DNA of 10,406 nucleotides from Planctomycetia bacterium (lineage in GTDB: Bacteria; Planctomycetota; Phycisphaerae; Phycisphaerales; SM1A02), in the NCBI GenBank assembly GCA_005799475.1, contig SYGQ01000005.1, positions 1-10,406 on the forward strand. Reading direction: 5' to 3'. The notes beneath the pieces were generated by a model that was given only the letters and a program-made list of their open reading frames with translations, did no database searches and was not told the DNA's origin. Shown piece by piece: positions 1 through 5,127 of this stretch; the first letter of the stretch is position 1; every line of letters starts with the position of its first letter. The position numbers were made by a program, and so were the translations under genes.

Positions 1-1944
1 CATTCGCACGACATCGCGGATCCCGCCGCTCGTAAACCACACGACGACGACGACGCTCGTGCCGAGGATGAACCACATCCACCAGAACCACCATCCAGCC
101 CAAGTGGCCGCGGCAATCGGGTTGCCGCTGTGCTGTCGCCAGAGGGCGTATGCGGTTCCGGCAAGGAACACCGCCGTGAAAAGGAGCGGCCACGCGAGCG
201 TGACGAGCGTCACGGCCTTGTCCCAGCCCTTGTACTGACCGTCAAAACCGATCTTTTCCAAGAGCGTCGTGGGCGGTCGGTCCATCGTGATATCGCCCTC
301 CACACGCCAGCGCTTTCGGTGCAAGAGCGCATCAAGGTTGAAGTCTGTGCGCGGACCGACGAGGCTGACGAGGACATAGATCACCGTTGCGCTGAGCATG
401 CCGACGAAACTAAGTTCTTGCCCCGTAAATGTTGTGCGCAACCACAGCGCACCCGCAGCGAGCCCGCCGAGTGGGCCACCATTGCCGGCGGCCTCGCGCA
501 TGCTCGCCTCGTCGAGTTGGAACACGACGACACCGAGCGCAGCGAGCGTCATCCCCGTGAGCATTGCGCTCCATGCTGCTTGTGTTGACCCTCGGCGCCA
601 GTAGAGGCCGCCGATGATCGCGGCGCCAGCGCCACCGACGAACACCGTTGCCGTAATCGACGCGAACATCGCGATGTATTGGTTGGGCTTGTACAGCAAC
701 GAGAACACGAAGGCGAAAAGCGCCACGGCGAGCGCTGAGAGTTTGAGGAGCCGGATGTGAGCCGCTGGTTCGAATGGCCGCTTTCGAAACGGCAGCACCA
801 CATCTTGAATGAAGATCGACCCCCACGAGTGCAAGTACGCCTCGTCGGTGGAGACGGCCGCGCCGAGCATCGCCGCCATGAAGAGCCCGAGGATCCCTGT
901 GGGAAGCATCAGCGCAAGCGCCAGCGGCGTCCTGAGCTCTGCCCGCAATGAGTCCGAGTCGATCTGCGCAAGCGCGGCGGTGGCCGGCGCGGCCGCGTCG
1001 GCGTACTCGGGCTGCGTGAGAAACGCGCGCACCGCCAGCGGCACGACGATCGTCACCAACATCAACACGCGGTAGCGCCAACCGTTGAGGATCTGCGCCA
1101 TGCGCGCTTCGTGCGCGTTGAGTGGTGCAGAGTTGTAGCCCTGATCTCCCTGCCACGCACGCGCTGCATAAAAGAGGATGAACGCCGAGATCCCCCAGTA
1201 GAGAACATCGAAGTTCTTCTCGTCGCGAAGACCCAAGGGATCAACGAACGATGTTCCCTCGGGCATCGTGAGCATCGCGCGTTCGAGCACGGGCCACGGG
1301 AACTGCGCCAGAAGCCAAAAGCAGATGAAAACAAATGTCCCGAAGCAGAAGACTCCCTGCAGGAAGTCTGTCAGGATGATCGACACCATGCCTCCGGCGA
1401 AGATCATGAAAATCGCCAGCGCGAGGAGGATCGCCATGATCACGGGAAAGACCGGAATCGCCGCGCCCGCAATGGTGCAGGTGTCGGGCATCCCGCAGAG
1501 CGCCATGAAGAACCGCGCTGTGACGCCTGGAAAGATGCCGTAGTTGATGATGCCCGACACGAAGGCGACGATGCCGGACATGATGCGGAACCGTCTCGAG
1601 TAGCGCATCTCGAAGAACTGCGCGAGCGTCATCGCCCGCGTTTCACGGAATCGGTAGATGACCCACCCCGTGATGGCCAGGAGGATCAACGACGGCCCTT
1701 CCATGTATCCCCACCAGATCTGCGTGAATCCAACGTCGTATCCGACCTGGAAGTACCACACCAGAGTGATGACCCCGACCTGCGCCATGTTGTACGCGAC
1801 CGTGACGAGGTATCGCCCTGCGCACCGATCGGCGCTGAGGAACCCAGCGACACCGCGACCGAGAGTGCTCGCGAACCATGCGGTCGCGAGGAGCACGAAG
1901 ACGAATCCACCGACGATGGACCAGTCCAGTGCCGAGGGCATCAT
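1..1944 (-). CDS. Sodium:solute symporter (SSS family), 3' end missing
   Basis: This is a polytopic inner-membrane transporter expected to couple Na+ entry to uptake of a small organic solute; the substrate cannot be told from sequence. The frame is open for 648 codons without a stop and continues past the left edge. Many hydrophobic helices are visible, for example around residues 9-26, 57-69, 83-97, 165-190, 194-213, 291-308, 400-421, 428-447, 515-529, 576-600 and 615-636. Between the first helices lies an FLSADRCAGRYL segment, then WWGYMEGPS (77-85) and LAQFFEMRYSRRFRI (107-121), which match a symporter type I recall as common in planctomycetes. Residues 530-575 form a hydrophilic loop before an extra C-terminal helical region, which is unusually rich in tryptophan. 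Tandem ATGs at 1944 and 1941 are both possible starts, and neither has a Shine-Dalgarno sequence. The gene diverges from the redoxin gene over a 35-base gap. The family is confident; the substrate is unknown. Confidence 0.92.
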   Translation of the reverse strand, partial: MMPSALDWSIVGGFVFVLLATAWFASTLGRGVAGFLSADRCAGRYLVTVAYNMAQVGVITLVWYFQVGYDVGFTQIWWGYMEGPSLILLAITGWVIYRFRETRAMTLAQFFEMRYSRRFRIMSGIVAFVSGIINYGIFPGVTARFFMALCGMPDTCTIAGAAIPVFPVIMAILLALAIFMIFAGGMVSIILTDFLQGVFCFGTFVFICFWLLAQFPWPVLERAMLTMPEGTSFVDPLGLRDEKNFDVLYWGISAFILFYAARAWQGDQGYNSAPLNAHEARMAQILNGWRYRVLMLVTIVVPLAVRAFLTQPEYADAAAPATAALAQIDSDSLRAELRTPLALALMLPTGILGLFMAAMLGAAVSTDEAYLHSWGSIFIQDVVLPFRKRPFEPAAHIRLLKLSALAVALFAFVFSLLYKPNQYIAMFASITATVFVGGAGAAIIGGLYWRRGSTQAAWSAMLTGMTLAALGVVVFQLDEASMREAAGNGGPLGGLAAGALWLRTTFTGQELSFVGMLSATVIYVLVSLVGPRTDFNLDALLHRKRWRVEGDITMDRPPTTLLEKIGFDGQYKGWDKAVTLVTLAWPLLFTAVFLAGTAYALWRQHSGNPIAAATWAGWWFWWMWFILGTSVVVVVWFTSGGIRDVVRM

Positions 1945-1950
1945 GTCGGG

Positions 1951-1956
1951 AGAGTA
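1951..1956 (-). promoter_or_regulatory. Possible -10 element (TACTCT) for a leaderless symporter message
   Basis: On the minus strand TACTCT ends 6 bases before the ATG at 1944. That is the spacing expected if transcription starts at or next to the first codon. No Shine-Dalgarno sequence lies between, and I see no convincing -35 hexamer about 17 bases upstream. The longer word, ggagagtag on the plus strand, recurs beside the queC start. This is inference from a short motif. Confidence 0.35.
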
Positions 1957-1979
1957 GGGGCTGCTCTCAGCGAGGGGAT

Positions 1980-2600
1980 ATGCTTGCGACAGTGCGACAC
2001 CGTACGAACCGAGCTTCGATGGGCGCGCTGATGCTCGCGGTGGTGGGCTGTCAAGGACCATTGCCAATGACGACCGGCCTCGGTGCCGCAGTGAATCCGG
2101 AAGCGCTTCCGACCACGACAGCCGAAGGTCGCGCGGTGCCTCGCGGCTCGAAGGGGACGGTCTACTACTTCGCGGGACCAGAGTGCCCGATGGCGCGCGC
2201 GTATGCGCCGGATGTGGCGCGGTTGGTGGAGACCGACCGTGCGCGCGGCATCGAGTGGGTCATGGCTTTCCCCGAGGAGGACATCACGGTCGAGATGGCC
2301 ACAAAGTTCTCAAGGGACTACTCACTGCCGCTCCCGTTGATCGTCGCTGGCTCCACCGAATTGTGCTGCGAACTCGGCGTCAAGTCCTTCCCGTCGGTCG
2401 TCGTGATCGACGCGCGTGACCGACTTGTGTACCGCGGGCGCATCGACAACCGCTACCGAGCCCTCGGAACGACATTCGGTCCGCCGTCGGAGCGCGACCT
2501 TCAAGCGGTGACCGATGCGCTTGCCGGGGGGAATGCGATCGCGCCGCGCGAGACCATCGCCATCGGATGTGTCCTCGCGCCCTGTCCCACAGATCCATAG
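1980..2600 (+). CDS. Redoxin (thioredoxin-fold) lipoprotein with a lone cysteine
   Basis: This is a predicted exported thioredoxin-fold protein of 206 residues with unknown substrate. The N-terminus has a basic n-region (RHRTNR), a short hydrophobic stretch and a lipobox-like VVGC, predicting lipid attachment at Cys24. The fold core starts at GTVYYFAGPECPMA (59-72). Cys69 stands where thioredoxins carry CxxC, but no second cysteine follows at the usual spacing. Further on are a CCELGVKSFPSVVVID strand (129-144) with the expected cis-proline at 138, YRGRIDNRY (151-159), and an AIGC tail (Cys197). The last two motifs resemble redoxin domains I recall from planctomycetes, often fused there to cytochrome or monooxygenase modules; here the domain stands alone. 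The ATG at 1980 was chosen because it supplies the basic n-region; a GAGGGG lies only 2 bases before it, which is tight. ATG 2019 is the alternative. xylB follows after 2 bases, so the two genes are probably cotranscribed. Confidence 0.8.
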   Translation: MLATVRHRTNRASMGALMLAVVGCQGPLPMTTGLGAAVNPEALPTTTAEGRAVPRGSKGTVYYFAGPECPMARAYAPDVARLVETDRARGIEWVMAFPEEDITVEMATKFSRDYSLPLPLIVAGSTELCCELGVKSFPSVVVIDARDRLVYRGRIDNRYRALGTTFGPPSERDLQAVTDALAGGNAIAPRETIAIGCVLAPCPTDP

Positions 2601-2602
2601 GC

Positions 2603-4102
2603 ATGGTCGACCCGCTCGCGATCGGCGTCGACGTCGGCACGAGTTCGGTGAAGGCGATCGCGGTCGCCTCAAGCGGCGCGGTCGTCGCGAGCGCGAGCCG
2701 TGAGATCACCTTCGACACGCCACGCCCTGGATGGAGCGAGACGGACCCGCGAGTCTGGTGGCGAGCCTGCTGCGAGGCGCTGCGCGAGCTGCGCACGATG
2801 CCTCGCGTGGCGGAGGCGCCCATCTGTGCGGTTGGGTTGACCGGGCAGATGCACGGACTCGTTGTGCTGGACCGCGCCGACGAACCGATCCGTCCAGCGA
2901 TCATGTGGAACGACCAGCGAACCGTCGCCGAGGTCGACGCACTCGAGCGCGAGCTGACGCCCGCGGCGATCCACGAGATGACCGGCAACCGGATGCTCGC
3001 GGGGTTCACCGCTGCCAAGTGGCGATGGCTGCTTCGGCACGAGCGCGAACATGCACGACGCGTCTGGCGTGTGCTGCTTCCGAAGGACTTCGTGCGGCTC
3101 ATGCTGACAGGCGCTGCCCACACCGATGTCTCCGACGCTTCCGGCACGCTGTTCTTCGACTGCGCGCGGCGGCGCTGGTCGGAAGAGATGTGCCGCGCGA
3201 TCGGGTTGCCCATCTCGCACCTCTCTGAATCGTTCGAGTCATCGACGCCGAGTTCGCGCGTCGACGCTCAGGGGGCCGCAGCCACGGGCATTCCAGAGGG
3301 AACGCCGGTCGTCGCCGGCGCGGGCGACCAAGCGGCGCAGGCCGTCGGCAGTGGGATCGTGAATGAAGGGACCCTTTCGTGCACAATCGGAACGAGCGGC
3401 GTCATCTTCGCTGCAACGCGACAATGGCGTCCTTCCGAGCGTGGCGTGCTCCATTCGTTCTGCCACGCGGTCCCGGATGCCTGGCACCTGATGGGCGTCA
3501 CGCTGAGTGCGGGGGGCAGCCTGCAATGGATACGCGACGCCATGTGTGGCGATATCGTCCAACTCGCGACGGCCCGCGGCGTCGATCCGTACGAACTCAT
3601 GATGGCCGAGGCGCAGCGCGCCCCCCTCGGCTGCGACGGGGCGACATTCGTTCCCTATCTGAGCGGCGAGCGAACGCCGCGTGTGGTGAGCCGACCCGCG
3701 GGCGCGTTCGCAGGGCTCTCCAACTCCACAACGCGCGCGCACCTGATCCGCGCCGTCATCGAGGGTGTCACCTGCTCGCTGCGCGAGACGATGGATGCCG
3801 TGCGAGCGTGTGGTGTGCCGACCGATATCGTGCGGCTGTCGGGAGGTGGTGCTCGGAGCGGCTGGTGGAACCAACTCATCACGGATGCGCTCGGATGTCC
3901 CACGCAGGTCATGGTGGTCCACGAGGGCGCCGCGCACGGCGCTGCGCTGCTTGCACTCGTGGGAGCCGGACATCTTCCTTCCGTCGAGATCGCCGCGCAA
4001 CGCGCCGCGTGCGGACCGATCTCCTCGCCGTCTCCATCGGCGCGTGAGTGGGAGGGCATCGCGTCCCGCTACGCTCAGGTCGCTGGATTGATCGCCCAAT
4101 GA
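2603..4102 (+). CDS. xylB: Xylulokinase (FGGY family)
   Basis: This cytoplasmic sugar kinase is expected to phosphorylate D-xylulose with ATP to D-xylulose 5-phosphate, feeding the pentose phosphate pathway. At 499 residues it has normal length for XylB. Motifs in order: GVDVGTSSVKAIAV (8-21, phosphate-binding loop), GLTGQMHGLVVLD (78-90, sugar contact Met83-His84), PAIMWNDQRT (98-107), LLPKDFVRLMLTG (158-170) with TDVSDASGTLFFD (174-186), GAGDQAAQAVG (239-249) holding the likely catalytic Asp242, IGTSGV (262-267), PYLSGERTPR (351-360) and SGGGARSGWWNQ (413-424, nucleotide side). The MHG, WNDQRT and PKDFVRLMLTG motifs favour xylulokinase over glycerol or gluconate kinase. The start at 2603 lies 2 bases after the redoxin stop and has no clear Shine-Dalgarno sequence, so translational coupling is likely. 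An upstream in-frame ATG at 2567 would add 12 residues inside the redoxin gene and is less likely. No xylose isomerase gene is visible nearby. Confidence 0.95.
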   Translation: MVDPLAIGVDVGTSSVKAIAVASSGAVVASASREITFDTPRPGWSETDPRVWWRACCEALRELRTMPRVAEAPICAVGLTGQMHGLVVLDRADEPIRPAIMWNDQRTVAEVDALERELTPAAIHEMTGNRMLAGFTAAKWRWLLRHEREHARRVWRVLLPKDFVRLMLTGAAHTDVSDASGTLFFDCARRRWSEEMCRAIGLPISHLSESFESSTPSSRVDAQGAAATGIPEGTPVVAGAGDQAAQAVGSGIVNEGTLSCTIGTSGVIFAATRQWRPSERGVLHSFCHAVPDAWHLMGVTLSAGGSLQWIRDAMCGDIVQLATARGVDPYELMMAEAQRAPLGCDGATFVPYLSGERTPRVVSRPAGAFAGLSNSTTRAHLIRAVIEGVTCSLRETMDAVRACGVPTDIVRLSGGGARSGWWNQLITDALGCPTQVMVVHEGAAHGAALLALVGAGHLPSVEIAAQRAACGPISSPSPSAREWEGIASRYAQVAGLIAQ

Positions 4103-4263
4103 CCGACCTGATCACGATCGTCATCGCGATGACCTCGATGGCCGCCATAGGGTTCATCGCGTGGAAGATGCTGTCGGCGCAGGAACGCGGCGACACCAAG
4201 TTCCACGCGAAGCTCGATGAAGACGATGAGCGAGCGCGGAAGGGCCGAGAGGGTCGGAAGTAG
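4099..4263 (+). CDS. Small single-pass membrane protein, function unknown
   Basis: This 54-residue protein is not one I recognise. Residues 3-24 form one hydrophobic helix (LITIVIAMTSMAAIGFIAWKML). The remaining 30 residues are highly charged, mixing acidic (DEDDE) and basic (RKGREGRK) runs, with no cysteine. By the positive-inside rule the charged C-terminal tail probably faces the cytoplasm. The start codon overlaps the xylB stop as ATGA (4099-4102), a classic sign of translational coupling and the main support for this being a real gene. The frame is open further upstream to 4048, but that would lie inside xylB and adds no sensible sequence. The stop lies 6 bases from the end of the convergent amidase gene. 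Such small proteins may modulate a partner membrane protein, but nothing here shows which one. Confidence 0.68.
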   Translation: MTDLITIVIAMTSMAAIGFIAWKMLSAQERGDTKFHAKLDEDDERARKGREGRK

Positions 4264-4269
4264 CGTCGA

Positions 4270-5019
4270 CTAGGCCAGCGAGCGCCGCAGCCCGCTCATT
4301 TTCGACTGGAGATGACGACCCGGGCAGGCCGTGGCGGCTTCTGGCCACTCCTTGTGACTGCGCACATGCGATGACTGGATTTTGTAGTGACGCATGAGCA
4401 GCCGGATCTGCCGCTCAAGGGACTCCATCTGGGCCGCGCTGGGCTTCGAGAGGTCGAAGTTTCCGAGGCAGAGCACTCCGATATTTCCTTCGTTGCAGTT
4501 CCTGACATGGGCTCCCTGCCAACAAAGGTCACGGCCCTCCCAGACACGCCCCGAACGATCGACAATGAAGTGGTAGCCGATATCGGCCCACCCCTTGCCC
4601 CGGTGCCCGTTGCGGATGAGCTCGATGCGCCCAGCACAAGAGTTGTAGTCCGTGGCCGTGAACTCATCCATTCCGTCATGGTGGACAGTGACCCATCCGA
4701 TGGGGAGCATCGGATTGATCTCACCCTTGTCGGGAAGCCCGCGGGTCCAGCCCGTTCGCGGAATGACGCGCTCCAAGATCGGTGCCTGAGCCTTGGTCGT
4801 TGCCGTTGCGACGACGGTCTGCGGCCCACTGGACTTGAGCAACCGGTCTTCGGGCCAGAGTGGCTCGGGCATCCTGACGCGCTGTGTGGGTGCCGTCGAG
4901 CAGCCGGCGATGAGTCCGATCCCAATTCCCAGTCCCATGAAGAGGGCGTGCCGACGGGGAATCGGCTGCGCCGACAGGGCAGCCGCCGGATCCGGTGTTG
5001 GGGGGATGCCAGTCGCCAT
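4270..5019 (-). CDS. N-acetylmuramoyl-L-alanine amidase, lipoprotein (Amidase_2/PGRP fold)
   Basis: This is a zinc amidase expected to cut the bond between N-acetylmuramic acid and the L-alanine of the stem peptide in cell-wall turnover or recycling. The protein has 249 residues. The N-terminus carries PRRHALFMG (21-29), a hydrophobic run and the lipobox LIAGC (36-40), predicting a lipoprotein anchored at Cys40. The catalytic domain spans about residues 84-245: TVHHDG (111-116, first zinc histidine), GYHFIVDRSGRVWEGRD (148-164, including the conserved Tyr149-His150 pair), GAHVRNCNEGNIGVLCLGNF (169-188), and HVRSHKEWPEAATACPG (218-234) with Cys232 as the last zinc ligand. The start at 5019 was chosen because AAAGG lies 8 bases upstream on this strand and the signal peptide then has normal shape. 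ATG 5049 is possible but lacks a Shine-Dalgarno sequence. The gene diverges from gyrB and converges on the small membrane protein gene. Confidence 0.92.
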   Translation of the reverse strand: MATGIPPTPDPAAALSAQPIPRRHALFMGLGIGIGLIAGCSTAPTQRVRMPEPLWPEDRLLKSSGPQTVVATATTKAQAPILERVIPRTGWTRGLPDKGEINPMLPIGWVTVHHDGMDEFTATDYNSCAGRIELIRNGHRGKGWADIGYHFIVDRSGRVWEGRDLCWQGAHVRNCNEGNIGVLCLGNFDLSKPSAAQMESLERQIRLLMRHYKIQSSHVRSHKEWPEAATACPGRHLQSKMSGLRRSLA

Positions 5020-5127
5020 GCCGAGAGCCTTTGTATCGACCCGATCCATCCGTAGGGTGCAGATTACGGACGCCGCGCAGGCCGGGTTCAGGTAGGATGA
5101 AAAGGCTCGATTTCGCCGGCGAGAACG
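5020..5127. promoter_or_regulatory. Divergent intergenic region between amidase and gyrB
   Basis: These 108 bases are the largest non-coding gap in the window and must hold promoters for both flanking genes. Toward gyrB, TAGGAT at 5093-5098 fits a -10 element that would give a leader of roughly 20-25 bases before the ATG at 5128. TAGGGT at 5053-5058 is a second, weaker TAnnnT candidate. I see no good -35 match about 17 bases before either, no clear inverted repeat, and no strong Shine-Dalgarno sequence for gyrB beyond a GGCGAG just upstream. Confidence 0.4.
5028..5032 (-). promoter_or_regulatory. Ribosome binding site of the amidase gene (AAAGG)
   Basis: On the minus strand AAAGG sits 8 bases before the ATG at 5019. 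It supports this start over the upstream in-frame ATG at 5049, which has no similar sequence before it. Confidence 0.5.

Noticed and set aside
1111..2031. Plus-strand open frame of 306 codons
   Set aside because: It is antisense to the symporter. Its composition is rich in Arg, Glu, Asp and His with no domain, as expected of a shadow of a membrane protein gene.
2567..2602. Upstream in-frame ATG for xylulokinase
   Set aside because: It would add 12 residues overlapping the redoxin end. The family N-terminus begins just before GVDVGTS, matching the ATG at 2603.
3239..4099. Minus-strand open frame of 286 codons
   Set aside because: It is antisense to xylB, whose motifs run through the whole region on the plus strand. 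No independent coding evidence.
4099..4263. Small membrane protein as a CcoQ-like cytochrome oxidase subunit
   Set aside because: Only size and a single helix agree. There are no oxidase genes nearby and no clear sequence match.
4264..4269. The junction TAGcgtcgaCTA looks like a small palindrome and possible terminator
   Set aside because: The symmetric core is only GTCGAC with no loop, GC-rich stem or T-run. It arises mainly from two facing TAG stop codons.
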